Part shown: one piece after another, positions 26,072 through 35,223 of the stretch
How the letters are laid out: the number at the start of each line of letters is the position of its first letter
How positions within the stretch are numbered: the stretch's first letter is position 1
Assembly (NCBI RefSeq): GCF_900099905.1
Contig: NZ_FNEE01000002.1
Location: forward strand, 310,001-374,000
Source: Mesorhizobium muleiense
GTDB lineage: Bacteria; Pseudomonadota; Alphaproteobacteria; Rhizobiales; Rhizobiaceae
DNA length: 64,000 bases
Direction of reading: 5' to 3'
The notes under the pieces: generated by a model
Database searches by the model: none
Seen by the model: the letters and a program-made list of their open reading frames with translations, nothing else
Told to the model about the DNA's origin: nothing
Program-made: the position numbers and the translations under genes

Positions 26072-27415
26072 ATGTTCCAGAAAATCCTCATCGCTAATCG
26101 CGGCGAAATCGCTCTGAGGGTGCTGCGCGCCTGCAAGGAGCTCGGCATCCAGACGGTGGTGGTGCATTCCACTGCCGACGCCGACGCCATGCATGTGCGG
26201 CTCGCCGACGAGAGCGTCTGCATCGGGCCACCGCCGTCGCGCGACAGCTATCTCAACATCCACCAGATCGTCGCGGCGTGCGAGATCACCGGCGCCGACG
26301 CGGTGCATCCGGGCTACGGATTCCTGTCGGAGAATGCCAAATTCGCCGATATCCTCGCCGCGCACAACATCACGTTCATCGGCCCGTCCGGCGATCACAT
26401 CCGCATCATGGGCGACAAGATCGAGGCCAAGCGCACTGCAAAGCGCCTTGGCATTCCGGTGGTGCCCGGCTCCGACGGGGCGGTCACCGAGGAAAAGGAA
26501 GCCAGACGCATCGCCGCCGAGATCGGCTACCCCGTGATCATCAAGGCGTCGGCCGGCGGCGGCGGACGCGGCATGAAGGTGGCGCGCAGCGAAGCCGATC
26601 TTGTGGTCGCACTGCAGACGGCGCGCTCGGAAGCCGGTGCCGCTTTCGGCGACGACGCCGTCTACATCGAGAAGTATCTCGAAAAGCCGCGCCACATCGA
26701 GGTCCAGGTGTTCGGCGACGGTGCCGGCCGCGGCGTGCATTTCGGCGAACGCGACTGTTCGCTGCAGCGCCGCCACCAGAAAGTCTGGGAAGAGGCGCCC
26801 TCGCCGGCGCTCAATGCCGAGGAGCGCGCACATATCGGCGGCGTCTGTGCCAGGGCGATCGCCGATCTCGGCTACTCCGGCGCCGGCACCATCGAATTCC
26901 TCTATGAGAACGGCGAGTTCTATTTCATCGAGATGAACACGCGCCTGCAGGTCGAGCATCCGGTGACGGAGGCAATCACCGGCATCGACCTCGTGCATGA
27001 GCAGATCCGCGTCGCCTCGGGCGGCGGGCTTTCCATGCGCCAGGAAGAGATCCGCTTTCAGGGCCACGCCATCGAATGCCGCATCAATGCCGAGGATCCG
27101 CGCACCTTCACCCCCTCGCCCGGCACGATCACCCACTTCCACACGCCGGGCGGCCTCGGCATCCGTGTCGATTCCGGCGTCTATTCCGGCTACAAGATCC
27201 CGCCTTACTACGACAGTTTGATCGGCAAACTGATCGTGCACGGCCGCAATCGCGTCGAATGCATGATGCGGCTGCGGCGGGCGCTCGACGAATTCGTCGT
27301 CGACGGCATCAAGACGACGCTGCCGCTGTTTCGCGATCTCGTCGGCAATGCCGATATCGCCAATGGCGAGTATGACATCCACTGGCTGGAAAAATATCTG
27401 GCCGATGAGGATTAG
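26072..27415 (+). CDS. accC: Acetyl-CoA carboxylase biotin carboxylase subunit
   Basis: A 447-residue ATP-grasp enzyme that carboxylates biotin on AccB. Starts [23 protein letters not shown]-grasp glycine loop [13 protein letters not shown] lies near residue 160, the catalytic block in [18 protein letters not shown] near 230, and [14 protein letters not shown] near 288. The C-terminal domain is complete. Forms an operon with accB. Confidence 0.97.
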   Translation: MFQKILIANRGEIALRVLRACKELGIQTVVVHSTADADAMHVRLADESVCIGPPPSRDSYLNIHQIVAACEITGADAVHPGYGFLSENAKFADILAAHNITFIGPSGDHIRIMGDKIEAKRTAKRLGIPVVPGSDGAVTEEKEARRIAAEIGYPVIIKASAGGGGRGMKVARSEADLVVALQTARSEAGAAFGDDAVYIEKYLEKPRHIEVQVFGDGAGRGVHFGERDCSLQRRHQKVWEEAPSPALNAEERAHIGGVCARAIADLGYSGAGTIEFLYENGEFYFIEMNTRLQVEHPVTEAITGIDLVHEQIRVASGGGLSMRQEEIRFQGHAIECRINAEDPRTFTPSPGTITHFHTPGGLGIRVDSGVYSGYKIPPYYDSLIGKLIVHGRNRVECMMRLRRALDEFVVDGIKTTLPLFRDLVGNADIANGEYDIHWLEKYLADED

Positions 27416-27444
27416 GACGTGAACTTATAGAATATAGTGACGCG

Positions 27445-28062
27445 ATGACCCGTCCCTACGCGCCAGGCTATCGCATCCCGACCGACCTGTTGCTCAAGGC
27501 CTACGCCTCGGGGGTCTTTCCGATGGCCGAAAGCGCCACCGATCCGGAAGTGTTCTGGGTGCGGCCGGAGACGCGCGGCATCATCCCGCTGGATGGTTTT
27601 CACACGCCCAAAAGCCTGAGGAAGGCGATCCGGAAAAACCTGTTCGACATCCGTTTCGATTTTGATTTCGAGGCGACCATCGACGGCTGCGCCGAGAGGC
27701 GCGAGGAACGCCGGTCGACCTGGATCAATGCGCCGATCCGCGAGGCCTATGTCGAACTCCATCGGATGGGCCATTGCCATTCGGTCGAAGCCTGGCGCGA
27801 GGGTCGGCTGGTTGGCGGCCTCTACGGCGTGTCTCTTGGCCGGGTGTTCTTCGGCGAAAGCATGTTCGCCAGGGAAACGGACGCGTCGAAGGTCTGCCTG
27901 GTGCACCTGGTCGAACGCCTGAAGGATCGACACTTCGCCTTGCTCGACACGCAGTTCACCACCGAGCACCTCAAACGCTTCGGCGCGGTCGACGTGCCAA
28001 GGGGCAAATACGAAAAGATGCTGGCCGACGCGCTGAAGGGCGAGGCGGTGTTTTTCCCATGA
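27445..28062 (+). CDS. aat: Leucyl/phenylalanyl-tRNA-protein transferase
   Basis: Adds Leu or Phe from tRNA to proteins with N-terminal Arg or Lys, making them N-degron substrates for ClpS/ClpAP. The 205-residue length and the blocks [42 protein letters not shown] and [14 protein letters not shown] are characteristic. It lies 29 bp after accC on the same strand, a common order in this bacterial group. Confidence 0.95.
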   Translation: MTRPYAPGYRIPTDLLLKAYASGVFPMAESATDPEVFWVRPETRGIIPLDGFHTPKSLRKAIRKNLFDIRFDFDFEATIDGCAERREERRSTWINAPIREAYVELHRMGHCHSVEAWREGRLVGGLYGVSLGRVFFGESMFARETDASKVCLVHLVERLKDRHFALLDTQFTTEHLKRFGAVDVPRGKYEKMLADALKGEAVFFP

Positions 28063-28087
28063 TCTGCGCCAAAGGTCGGGTTTTTGG

Positions 28088-28456
28088 TCAGGTTTTTGCG
28101 GCAGGCTCAAGCGGCGTCTGCGCGTGGAACATCATCTTCCAGCCATTGACGCGATGGACATAGCCGGTGCTGACCAGCGCCGAATAGGGCTCGCCATTCT
28201 CGCGCGTGGCATGGGCCTCGTAGGTCAGCATGACAATGTCGCTGCCCGGCTCGATGATGCCCTTGAGGTCGATGTCGAGATCCCGCCAGCGATTTGGGTC
28301 CGTCGCGGTTTCGGCCAGATCGGCGTTGCTCATCGTTTGCGCCATCTGTGGGAAAGCCACCAAGCATTTGGTGTCGGCATTGGCTTTGAAATAGGCAGCG
28401 TCGCCGGTCCAGAACCCTTTTTCGAGATCGAGGAGTTCGTTCTTGTTGGCCATCAT
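28088..28456 (-). CDS. SnoaL/DUF4440-like small protein
   Basis: A 122-residue cytoplasmic protein of the NTF2-like cone fold, as judged by LLDLEKGFWTGDAAYFKANAD at the start, MLTYEAHATRENGEPY and the strongly typical ALVSTGYVHRVNGWKMMFHAQTPL end. Such proteins bind small molecules or catalyse isomerisations, so no reaction is given. GGAG precedes the ATG. It converges on aat. Confidence 0.8.
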   Translation of the reverse strand: MMANKNELLDLEKGFWTGDAAYFKANADTKCLVAFPQMAQTMSNADLAETATDPNRWRDLDIDLKGIIEPGSDIVMLTYEAHATRENGEPYSALVSTGYVHRVNGWKMMFHAQTPLEPAAKT

Positions 28457-28574
28457 GGGAACATCTCCGTAACGCCAGCCATGACCAACGCACGGAGAAT
28501 AAGGCGGTTCCGGAAGGCTCAGTAGGGATCCCGAAGAGGCGATCCCGCACGCCAGCGATTATAACTGGTCTTGG

Positions 28575-29246
28575 CTAATTGGTTTTGGCCGCGTCGGGTG
28601 CCGGCACTTCCGACTTCTGCTTGCAGCCCTTCAGCCAGACGTCGTAGACGGCGTGCTCGACGGCGTTGAGGCCGGGGCTTTCGGCAAACATCCAGCCGGT
28701 GAAGATACGGCGGATCTTGCGATCCAGCGTGATCTCGTCGACCTCGACGAAAGAATCGGTCTTCGGCTCTTCGGTTTGCGGCTGCGAATAGCAGATGCGC
28801 GGCGTCACCTGCAAAGCGCCGAACTGCACCGTCTCGTCGATATAGACATCGAAGGTGATGATGCGGCCGGTGATCTTGTCGATGCCGGCGAATTCGGCGA
28901 CAGGATTGGTGATGCGTTGTGGCGCCGCTGGTGCCGCCGGCGCCACTGTCGCATCCGGTTCCATTGTCGCATCCGGGTCCAATGGCGGCGCAGCCGGGTC
29001 CACTGGCGCCTCCGGTTCCACTTGCGCCTCCGGCTCCATTGGCGACTCAAATTCCGTCGGCGCCCCCGGGTCCACTGGCGCCTCAAATTCCGTCGGCGCC
29101 CCCGGGTCCACTGGCGCCTCAAATTCTGTCGGCGCCCCCGGGTCCACTGGCGCCTCCAGCGTCTGAGCGGCGGCGATGCTAAAAGCCGCAAAAGCGGTGG
29201 CGGCCACCGTCAGTCCGCCTATCGAGATTCGGCTGAAAATGCTCAT
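28575..29246 (-). CDS. DUF2155 family secreted protein with Pro-rich repeat
   Basis: A 223-residue periplasmic protein. After a signal peptide (residues 1-28, FAAFSIAAAQ), residues 29-105 are a low-complexity APVDPGAPTEFE-type repeat. The C-terminal 110 residues match DUF2155: PVAEFAGIDKITGRII, VTPRICYSQPQTE, IRRIFTGWMFAESPGLNAVEH and VYDVWLKGC. Two Cys (CYSQ and KGCK) may form a disulfide. The function is unknown. The neighbourhood accB-accC-aat-DUF2155-NDUFA12 is conserved in Hyphomicrobiales by my recollection. Confidence 0.9.
   Translation of the reverse strand: MSIFSRISIGGLTVAATAFAAFSIAAAQTLEAPVDPGAPTEFEAPVDPGAPTEFEAPVDPGAPTEFESPMEPEAQVEPEAPVDPAAPPLDPDATMEPDATVAPAAPAAPQRITNPVAEFAGIDKITGRIITFDVYIDETVQFGALQVTPRICYSQPQTEEPKTDSFVEVDEITLDRKIRRIFTGWMFAESPGLNAVEHAVYDVWLKGCKQKSEVPAPDAAKTN
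29035..29157 (-). repeat. 36-bp tandem repeat in DUF2155 gene
   Basis: Three nearly identical 36-bp units (ends near 29070, 29106 and 29142) plus a partial one encode the 12-residue APVDPGAPTEFE motif. Further degenerate copies follow to about 28950. Units two and three differ by a single base, so the expansion is recent. Confidence 0.9.
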
Positions 29247-29448
29247 GTAGGGATCCGGTGGTTTGCGCCCGGGGTGATTCTGTCGCGCCCAAGGCTAGTC
29301 GCTGCTGTCAGATCGACAAGCTGCTAAACGCCAATTGTGGCGATAAAGGATCGATCCGCCCTTGGCGAGCGGTTAGAGACCGTTTGGAAACTCTACTCTG
29401 GCGGCCATCTGACGGCGCTTTCTGCGCTTCCGGTGCTCATGGACCAGC

Positions 29449-29492
29449 GCATGACCCCGGAAACCGATTTCGGTTTCCGGAAAGGATCATGC
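29449..29492. repeat. Palindromic repeat (gcatgacc...ggatcatgc)
   Basis: An inner hairpin ggaaaccg-attt-cggtttcc is flanked by gcatgacc and ggatcatgc. This is a common-looking rhizobial extragenic palindrome. Confidence 0.65.
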
Positions 29493-29505
29493 GCCAACCA
29501 AAGTG

Positions 29506-29550
29506 TTAGAGCGTCCTTTGCGCGTCCAATGGACGCGCGGCGCTCTAATG
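29506..29550. repeat. Palindromic repeat (agagcg...cgcgtcc-aat-ggacgcg...cgctct)
   Basis: Inverted arms cgcgtcc and ggacgcg surround AAT, with outer arms agagcg and cgctct. A degenerate sister copy lies at 9436-9466. Confidence 0.7.
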
Positions 29551-29617
29551 TCCGCTCCGCGCCGGTTCTCGAAACCACCACCATATGACTCGCCAGAGCG
29601 AATTTCGAAACAGTCTC

Positions 29618-30016
29618 TTACGACCCCGGCGTCCAGGCGTCGTAATCGCCGGTCACCTGCGGGCGGTGCTGATTGCTGAGTATGGAGCCCTTGGGGCGAT
29701 AGGCCGCGGCACTTCCGGTGAGGTTCGGCTGATGCGGCTTCTGCCAGTCGCGTGGCTTGTAGGTGTCGCTCGTCGGCGGGACATCGACGCGGTGATGCAT
29801 CCAGCCATGCCAGCCGGGCGGAATCATCGAGGCTTCCGAATAGTCGCGATAGATGACCCAGCGGCGGGTGCGGCCTTCCGAATCGACACCACCCTCATAG
29901 TAGACGTTGCCAGCCTCGTCCTGCCCGACTTTCTTGCCATGCCGCCAGGTGTGGAAGCGCGTGCCCAGCGTCTGGCTGTTCCACCAGGTGAAAAACTGCA
30001 GAAGGAACGTCTTCAT
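29618..30016 (-). CDS. NDUFA12-type NADH:ubiquinone oxidoreductase subunit
   Basis: A 132-residue protein of the complex I NDUFA12 (B17.2) family, an accessory subunit shared by alphaproteobacteria and mitochondria. It starts at the ATG at 30016 (MKTFLLQFFTWWNSQTLG). The family block is GNVYYEGG...RRWVIYRDYSEASMIPPGWHGWMHH, followed by HQPNLTGSAAAYRPKGS. A longer frame upstream is not supported. Placed among conserved housekeeping neighbours. Confidence 0.93.
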   Translation of the reverse strand: MKTFLLQFFTWWNSQTLGTRFHTWRHGKKVGQDEAGNVYYEGGVDSEGRTRRWVIYRDYSEASMIPPGWHGWMHHRVDVPPTSDTYKPRDWQKPHQPNLTGSAAAYRPKGSILSNQHRPQVTGDYDAWTPGS

Positions 30017-30260
30017 CCAAAATCCTCGCGGCAAGTCCTCGCGGCGGCAGCGGCGGCGCCTGTTCCTGCTTATGGCGTCAGGCCGTCGCCAAGGCAAGGG
30101 TTTTGCCGCATGAGCCGCGCAAATGGCCGTCGGAAAACCGACGCACCGTGGCAAGCCTTTCGCGTCCTGTCGAGGCATGCCTTGCCAAGGCTGCCTGGTC
30201 TTTCTAAAGCTCAGCGCGCCGCATGCAGGTACCCAGCCTGATTGACGGTTGAGGGAGGGA

Positions 30261-31106
30261 ATGATGGCCCCAGACGCATCCGGCGCGGATCCGCGGATCA
30301 GTGCCAGCGCCATTCGCCTGCGCAAGGGCGGCGAGCCGATCGTCTGCCTCACCGCCTATACCTATCCCATCGCTCGCCTGCTCGACGATCATGTCGACCT
30401 GCTTCTGGTCGGCGACAGCGTGGCCATGGTTCTCCATGGCCACAAGACCACGCTGGGCGCCTCGCTGGAGATGATGATCGCCCACGGACAAGCGGTGATG
30501 CGAGGGGCAGCCAAGGCCTGTGTGGTGGTCGACATGCCGGCCGGAAGCTATGAGGCAACGGCGCGCCAAGCCGTCGCCTCGGCGCGGCGGGTCGTCGGCG
30601 AAACCGGTTGCCAGGCCGTCAAGCTGGAGGGTGGCGTCACAGTTGCCCGACAGATTGCGGCGATTGTCGCTGCCGGCATTCCGGTCATGGGACATATCGG
30701 CTTGCAGCCGCAATCGGTGGAAAGCGACGGCGGCTACAGGATCAAGGGCCGGACCGACGAGAATGTGGCTGCGCTTTATCGCGACGCCGAAGCGGTCGAA
30801 AAGGCCGGCGCGTTCTCGGTGGTCATTGAAGGCACCGTCGAGACCGTCGCCGCCGACCTCACCCGGCACATTTCCATTCCAACCATAGGCATCGGCGCCA
30901 GCGGCGAGTGCGACGGCCAGATCCTGGTCATCGACGACATGGTCGGCCTGACCGTCGACCGGGTGCCGAAATTCGTCAAACAATATGCCGACCTGCGCAG
31001 CGTCATATCGCAGGCGGCAGCCAGCTATGCAGCCGAGGTGCGCAGCCGGACATTCCCCGGCCCGAGCCACGTTTTTTCGGCCGCAGCCGACAAGGGCGAA
31101 GCATGA
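30261..31106 (+). CDS. panB: 3-methyl-2-oxobutanoate hydroxymethyltransferase
   Basis: Transfers a hydroxymethyl group from 5,10-methylene-THF to alpha-ketoisovalerate, the first pantothenate step. 281 residues from the ATG at 30261 (GAGGGAGGGA immediately upstream, with the ATG at 30264 equally possible). Family blocks: CLTAYTYPIARLLDD, LLVGDSVAMVLHGH, VVVDMPAGSYE, VMGHIGLQPQSV, GIGASGECDGQILVIDD. It ends in a tract that relays to panC by overlapping mini-ORFs. Confidence 0.96.
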   Translation: MMAPDASGADPRISASAIRLRKGGEPIVCLTAYTYPIARLLDDHVDLLLVGDSVAMVLHGHKTTLGASLEMMIAHGQAVMRGAAKACVVVDMPAGSYEATARQAVASARRVVGETGCQAVKLEGGVTVARQIAAIVAAGIPVMGHIGLQPQSVESDGGYRIKGRTDENVAALYRDAEAVEKAGAFSVVIEGTVETVAADLTRHISIPTIGIGASGECDGQILVIDDMVGLTVDRVPKFVKQYADLRSVISQAAASYAAEVRSRTFPGPSHVFSAAADKGEA

Positions 31107-31170
31107 ACCGGGGCGAAGCATGAGCCGGGGCGAAGCATGAGCCGGGGCGAAGCATGAGCCGGGGCGAAGC
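31103..31170 (+). repeat. 17-bp tandem repeat x4 forming overlapping six-codon mini-ORFs between panB and panC
   Basis: Start codons fall at 31103, 31120, 31137 and 31154, and panC begins at 31171, each exactly 17 bases apart. Every unit reads ATG (AAC or AGC) CGG GGC GAA GCA TGA, a peptide M(N/S)RGEA, and its TGA overlaps the next ATG as ATGA. The first ATG overlaps the panB stop in the same way. The reading frame shifts by -1 at each step. The simplest reading is a coupled stop-start chain. Confidence 0.9.
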
Positions 31171-32022
31171 ATGAGCCGACCTCTCGTCGTCGACAGCGTC
31201 GCCGCCCTTCGCGCGCAAATCCGCGACTGGCGTCGCGATGGCGTTAGCCTTGCCATGGTGCCGACCATGGGTGCGCTGCATGACGGCCATATCTCGCTGA
31301 TCAGGATCGCGCTGGAGAAGGCCGATCGCTGCGTTGTCTCGATCTTCGTCAACCCAACCCAGTTCGCGCCGAGCGAAGACCTCGACAAATATCCGCGCCA
31401 GCTCGGCCGCGACCTTGATCGGCTGGCCGAGGCCGGCGCACAACTTGCCTTCACCCCGGGTGTGGCGCAGATGTACCCGGCCGGCTTCGCCACCAAGATC
31501 TCGGTCGGCGGGCCAGCCGCCGGGCTGGAATCGGATTTCCGGCCGACCTTCTTCGACGGCGTCGCAACCGTCGTGGCAAAGCTCTTCCTGCAGGCGTCGC
31601 CCGACTGCGCGGTCTTTGGCGAAAAGGATTATCAGCAGCTTTGCGTCGTCAGGCAGCTCTGCAGCGATCTTGATCTGCCGGTGGACATCATCGGCGCGCC
31701 AACAATACGCGACGCGCACGGGCTCGCCATGTCGTCACGCAACGCCTATCTCGGCGAAACCGAGCTCGCGGTGGCGCGCCAGCTCAACGCCATTTTGCGC
31801 CGAACGGCGGCGGCACTCGCGGCAGGCGCGGATGAAGGCAGCGCGACCGCCGAGGCCAGCCGCGCGTTGGTCGAGGCCGGCTTCGAACAAGTCGATTATG
31901 TCGCGGCGCGCGAGAGCCTGACGCTCGCCCCGTGGCGGCGAGACCGCGACGGACGCCTGCTCGCAGCCGCCTGGCTGGGCAAGACCCGGCTGATCGACAA
32001 TGTGGAAGTTCCCTCCGCCTGA
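31171..32022 (+). CDS. panC: Pantothenate synthetase
   Basis: Condenses pantoate with beta-alanine using ATP, the last pantothenate step. 283 residues. Blocks: LAMVPTMGALHDGHISLI (HIGH-type, nucleotide-binding), FVNPTQFAPSEDLDKYPR, GEKDYQQLCVV, SSRNAYL. The start at 31171 is the ATG that closes the 17-bp repeat chain. Forms an operon with panB. Confidence 0.96.
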   Translation: MSRPLVVDSVAALRAQIRDWRRDGVSLAMVPTMGALHDGHISLIRIALEKADRCVVSIFVNPTQFAPSEDLDKYPRQLGRDLDRLAEAGAQLAFTPGVAQMYPAGFATKISVGGPAAGLESDFRPTFFDGVATVVAKLFLQASPDCAVFGEKDYQQLCVVRQLCSDLDLPVDIIGAPTIRDAHGLAMSSRNAYLGETELAVARQLNAILRRTAAALAAGADEGSATAEASRALVEAGFEQVDYVAARESLTLAPWRRDRDGRLLAAAWLGKTRLIDNVEVPSA

Positions 32023-32060
32023 AGCGCGTGCCGTTTGGATGGATTCATGCGACGCGCTTC
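32021..32060. repeat. Inverted repeat after panC (gaagcgcgt / acgcgcttc)
   Basis: Arms 32021-32029 and 32052-32060 pair perfectly over 9 bp around a 22-base loop. The left arm overlaps the panC stop codon. No T-tract follows, so it is more likely part of a repeat family than a terminator. Confidence 0.55.
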
Positions 32061-32070
32061 AAGTTGTTGC

Positions 32071-32154
32071 TTTGATGCATTGTCGTAATTGCAAAACCGC
32101 TTCGCACCCTCGGTTCAAGCCCGAGGCCGTGCTTTTGCGCGACATGCCTTAGGG
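32071..32154. repeat. REP-like element with internal hairpin insert
   Basis: tttgatgcattgtcg opens and gcgcgacatgcctta closes the element. Inside, gcaaaaccgcttcgcac and gcttttgcgcgacatg flank a hairpin ccctcgg-ttcaag-cccgagg. It shares its arms and insert layout with the element at 10072-10176. Confidence 0.7.
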
Positions 32155-32176
32155 CCAATCAGGCATCAAGGACCAA

Positions 32177-32629
32177 TCAGGCGACCTTGAGATCCTTCAT
32201 CGCCTTCTCGTAGACATCCTTGATCGGCTTGGATACGTCTTCGGCGGCTTTCGTCGCCGCCGCCTGAAGCTCCTTGCTCTGCTCGACCGTCTTTTCCACC
32301 TGCTTGCGCAAGAAGTCTGTCTGCAGTTCGACGAACTCGGAGGGCGATTTCACGGTAACCAGGGCTTCGAGGTGAGAAAAGCTGGCCTCAACATTTGCGC
32401 GCAAAGCGGCGATCGTCTTCAGCGACAGCTCATTGCTAGCGGTCTTGGCTGTTTCGAAAGATGACTCAAGAGCCTTCTGGGTCGCCTCGGCGCCGGTCGC
32501 CAATTTCGATAAGGCTTCTTTCGATTGCTCGACGCCCTTTTCGGCGACAGCACGGAACTGATCGGTTACCTCGGTCTGGACTTCTGCATTCTCAACGTTT
32601 TCAGCAGTTTTATCAGCGGTCTTGGTCAT
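32177..32629 (-). CDS. Phasin family protein
   Basis: A 150-residue helical protein that coats polyhydroxyalkanoate granules. I start at the ATG at 32629 (AAGGATGG six bases upstream), nine bases inside an alternative ATG. The sequence is almost all amphipathic helix with few aromatics: VTDQFRAVAEKGVEQSKEALSKL, then LEALVTVKSPSEFVELQTDFLR and KELQAAATKAAEDVSKPI, both hallmarks of phasin_2 proteins. Upstream there is a TGC-rich, AT-rich promoter zone (32700-32760). Confidence 0.93.
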   Translation of the reverse strand: MTKTADKTAENVENAEVQTEVTDQFRAVAEKGVEQSKEALSKLATGAEATQKALESSFETAKTASNELSLKTIAALRANVEASFSHLEALVTVKSPSEFVELQTDFLRKQVEKTVEQSKELQAAATKAAEDVSKPIKDVYEKAMKDLKVA

Positions 32630-32887
32630 GGTTTCCATCCTTTGCGGTGGGCGACCTTTGTAGAAAGGCCGTCTCGTTCATCTAGAACCTGACGTTACGG
32701 CATCCGCAGTGCATTGCAATATTTTTTGTGCGTCGCACCATGCTTTTTTGCCTCAGCGTTAGCCACTGGTGAATTACTACCTGCGGGGCGTGTTTTTTGC
32801 GGACCGCGATTCCGCAATTCAGCCCGCAACCGACCGGCGCAGCCCCGTAAAAACGCAACTGACTGCGACCTGTCAGGCCAGGCAAAT

Positions 32888-33379
32888 CTATTCGATCGCC
32901 TTTTCCATAATCAGCGCCGGCAGCCCTGAGCCACCGCCACAGTCAGCAGTGTTCCCGGCCGGCAAAAACCCTTTCGAGCGATAGAAGGCGACGGCGGGAG
33001 CATTTGCCTCTTCCGCTTCGACACGCAGCGTCCGCGCCTCGGGAAAGCTGGCCTCGACCTCCTCCAGCAGCGCCTGGCCGATCCCTTGCCTCTGGCAGGT
33101 CGGATGCACGTAGAGCTGGTTCAGCATGACGATCTTCGCATCCGTGGTGGCTGCGGCGAACGCCATGCCGCCAATGCGGTTGCCATCGTCTGCGACCAGG
33201 AATTCGGAGTTCGGCCGTGTCAGCCGCGCCTTGAGCGAGGCGATCGAATGCCATTCATCAGTTATCTCAGCGACTTTGGCAGCACCATAGATGGCGTCGT
33301 AGGTGGCGTGCCACGTTTCGACCAGCAGCGCCCGGACCGCGGCAAGATCGCGCTCGCCAGCGGTGCGAACGAACATCAT
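32888..33379 (-). CDS. GNAT-family N-acetyltransferase
   Basis: A 163-residue acetyltransferase. The acetyl-CoA motif A is visible near residue 105 in YVHPTCQRQGIGQALLEEV, and motif B as AVAFYRSKGF. Small-molecule or protein substrate unknown. It begins one base after the stop of gatB, so the two form one transcript, although a functional link is not obvious. Confidence 0.9.
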   Translation of the reverse strand: MMFVRTAGERDLAAVRALLVETWHATYDAIYGAAKVAEITDEWHSIASLKARLTRPNSEFLVADDGNRIGGMAFAAATTDAKIVMLNQLYVHPTCQRQGIGQALLEEVEASFPEARTLRVEAEEANAPAVAFYRSKGFLPAGNTADCGGGSGLPALIMEKAIE

Positions 33380-33380
33380 C

Positions 33381-34880
33381 CTATTCGATCCCGAGCTTGG
33401 CCTTGACGAGGTCGTTGACGGCCTGCGGGTTGGCCTTGCCGCCAGTCGCCTTCATCACCTGGCCGACGAACCAGCCGGCCATGCTCGGCTTGGCGCGCGC
33501 CTGCTCGACCTTGTCGGGATTGGCTGATATCACCTCGTCGACCGCCTTTTCGATGGCGCCGGTGTCGGTGACCTGTTTCATGCCGCGGCTTTCGACCAGC
33601 TGGCGCGGATCGCCGCCTTCGTTCCAGACGATCTCGAACAGATCCTTGGCGATCTTGCCGGAGATGGTGCCCTCTTTTATCAGATCGATGACCGCGCCGA
33701 GCTGATCGGGCGAAACCGGAGCATTTTCAATACCCTTACCGGCTCTGTTCAAGGCGCCGAGCAGATCGTTGATGACCCAGTTGGCGGCAAGCTTGCCGTC
33801 GCGACCAGCGGCCACCTTCTCGAAATAGTCGGCGACCGCCTTTTCCGACACCAGGATCGAGGCGTCGTAGGTCGACAGGCCGAGCGAGGAGATCAGCCGC
33901 GCCTTCTTGGCGTCGGGCAGTTCAGGCAGATCCTTTGCCAGCGCATCGACATAGGCCTGGTCGAATTCCAGCGGCAAAAGGTCTGGATCCGGGAAATAGC
34001 GGTAGTCGTGCGCTTCTTCCTTGGAACGCATCGAGCGCGTCTCGCCCTTGTTGGGATCGAACAGCCGCGTTTCCTGGTCGATCTTGCCGCCGTCCTCAAG
34101 AATGGCGATCTGGCGGCGCGCCTCGTAGTCGATGGCTTGGCCGATGAAGCGGATCGAGTTGACGTTCTTGATCTCGCAGCGCGTGCCGAATTCGGCGCCG
34201 GGCCGGCGCACCGAGACGTTGACATCGGCGCGCAGCGAGCCTTCGTCCATGTTGCCGTCGCAAGTGCCGAGGTATCGCACAATGGTGCGCAGCTTGGTGA
34301 CATAGGCCTTGGCCTCGTCGGCGGATCGCATGTCGGGCTTGGAGACGATCTCCATCAGCGCCACGCCGGAGCGGTTGAGGTCGACATAGGACATCGTCGC
34401 ATGCTGGTCGTGCATCGACTTGCCGGCATCCTGCTCCAGATGCAGGCGCTCGATGCCGACCTCGATGTCCTCGAACTCGCCCTGCCGGTCGGGACCGACG
34501 GAGACGATCACCTTGCCCTCGCCGACGATCGGCTGCTTGAACTGTGAAATCTGATAGCCCTGCGGCAGATCGGGATAAAAATAGTTTTTCCGGTCGAAGA
34601 CCGATTTGTGGTTGATCTCGGCCTTCAGCCCGAGGCCGGTGCGGATCGCCTGCTTGACGCATTCCTCGTTGATGACCGGCAGCATGCCCGGCATCGCCGC
34701 ATCGACGAGGCTGACATTGGCGTTTGGCGGCGCACCGAAAGCCGTCGAGGCGCCGGAGAACAGTTTTGCTTGCGAGGTCACCTGCGCATGGACCTCGAGG
34801 CCGATGATAATCTCCCAGTCGCCGGTGGCGCCTGATATCAGGCGCTTGGCGTCGGGTGTGCGGGTGTCGATGAGGGTCAT
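33381..34880 (-). CDS. gatB: Aspartyl/glutamyl-tRNA amidotransferase subunit B
   Basis: Subunit of GatCAB, which converts Glu-tRNA(Gln) and Asp-tRNA(Asn) to the amides. 499 residues from the ATG at 34880; a GTG at 34913 is possible but the family usually starts just before [19 protein letters not shown]. Blocks: [61 protein letters not shown]. The C-terminal YqeY-like tail begins near residue 350. Complete. Confidence 0.96.
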   Translation of the reverse strand: MTLIDTRTPDAKRLISGATGDWEIIIGLEVHAQVTSQAKLFSGASTAFGAPPNANVSLVDAAMPGMLPVINEECVKQAIRTGLGLKAEINHKSVFDRKNYFYPDLPQGYQISQFKQPIVGEGKVIVSVGPDRQGEFEDIEVGIERLHLEQDAGKSMHDQHATMSYVDLNRSGVALMEIVSKPDMRSADEAKAYVTKLRTIVRYLGTCDGNMDEGSLRADVNVSVRRPGAEFGTRCEIKNVNSIRFIGQAIDYEARRQIAILEDGGKIDQETRLFDPNKGETRSMRSKEEAHDYRYFPDPDLLPLEFDQAYVDALAKDLPELPDAKKARLISSLGLSTYDASILVSEKAVADYFEKVAAGRDGKLAANWVINDLLGALNRAGKGIENAPVSPDQLGAVIDLIKEGTISGKIAKDLFEIVWNEGGDPRQLVESRGMKQVTDTGAIEKAVDEVISANPDKVEQARAKPSMAGWFVGQVMKATGGKANPQAVNDLVKAKLGIE

Positions 34881-34913
34881 GGCGGCCTGCGCGTTATCGG
34901 TGACGGAATTCAC

Positions 34914-35223
34914 GTGAATTCGACGTTTAAAGTGAAGTCATCCGCTAATGCAAACCGCAAAAGGAGACAAGCGTGAAGCCGCAGGCTGGTAGGGGCAACC
35001 GTTATTGGAAACGTTTGCGCTGCCCCTCACCTGCCTGCCGGCATTCTCTCCCCGTATAGTGACGGGGAGAGGGGCGCCCGCATCAACGATTTCGCCAATC
35101 TCCATTGTAGCAAGAAAAGCCGCCAAGGCTGCGGCCGGCCCCTTCTCCTCGTCACTATACGGGGAGAAGTGCCCGGCAGGGCGATGAGGGGGGCGGCGAT
35201 TTCGACAAAACTTGCTGGCGATC
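34914..35223. other. Intergenic region filled by a RIME-like element
   Basis: No gene is visible in this 310-bp gap. It is mostly the palindromic mosaic element at 35010-35191. The gatB promoter should lie at 34914-35000. Confidence 0.6.
35010..35191 (+). mobile_element. RIME-like intergenic mosaic element, copy A (182 bp)
   Basis: It begins aacgtttgcgctgcccctcac and ends gggcgatgagggg, with two palindromes ctccccgtatagtgacggggag and ctcgtcactatacggggag near its ends. Copy B at 51545-51727 is the same element in reverse orientation with the same ends. It has no ORF, so it would be non-autonomous. Confidence 0.85.

Larger units (their letters stand above)
29247..29617. other. Intergenic region with two palindromic repeats
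   Basis: No gene seen. It is occupied by two palindromic blocks (29449-29492 and 29506-29550). The promoter of the DUF2155 gene should lie near 29250-29330. Confidence 0.5.

Noticed and set aside
25931..27382. 483-codon minus-strand ORF opposite accB/accC
   Set aside because: The accC gene is unmistakable on the other strand, so this is a shadow frame.
31103..31170. CRISPR array
   Set aside because: Repeats are directly adjacent with no spacers and only 17 bp long. The same applies to all tandem tracts in the window.
30204..31496. 430-codon minus-strand ORF across panB and panC
   Set aside because: Spans the panB-panC repeat tract in antisense and reads the repeats as low-complexity RPGSCFA units; no independent support.
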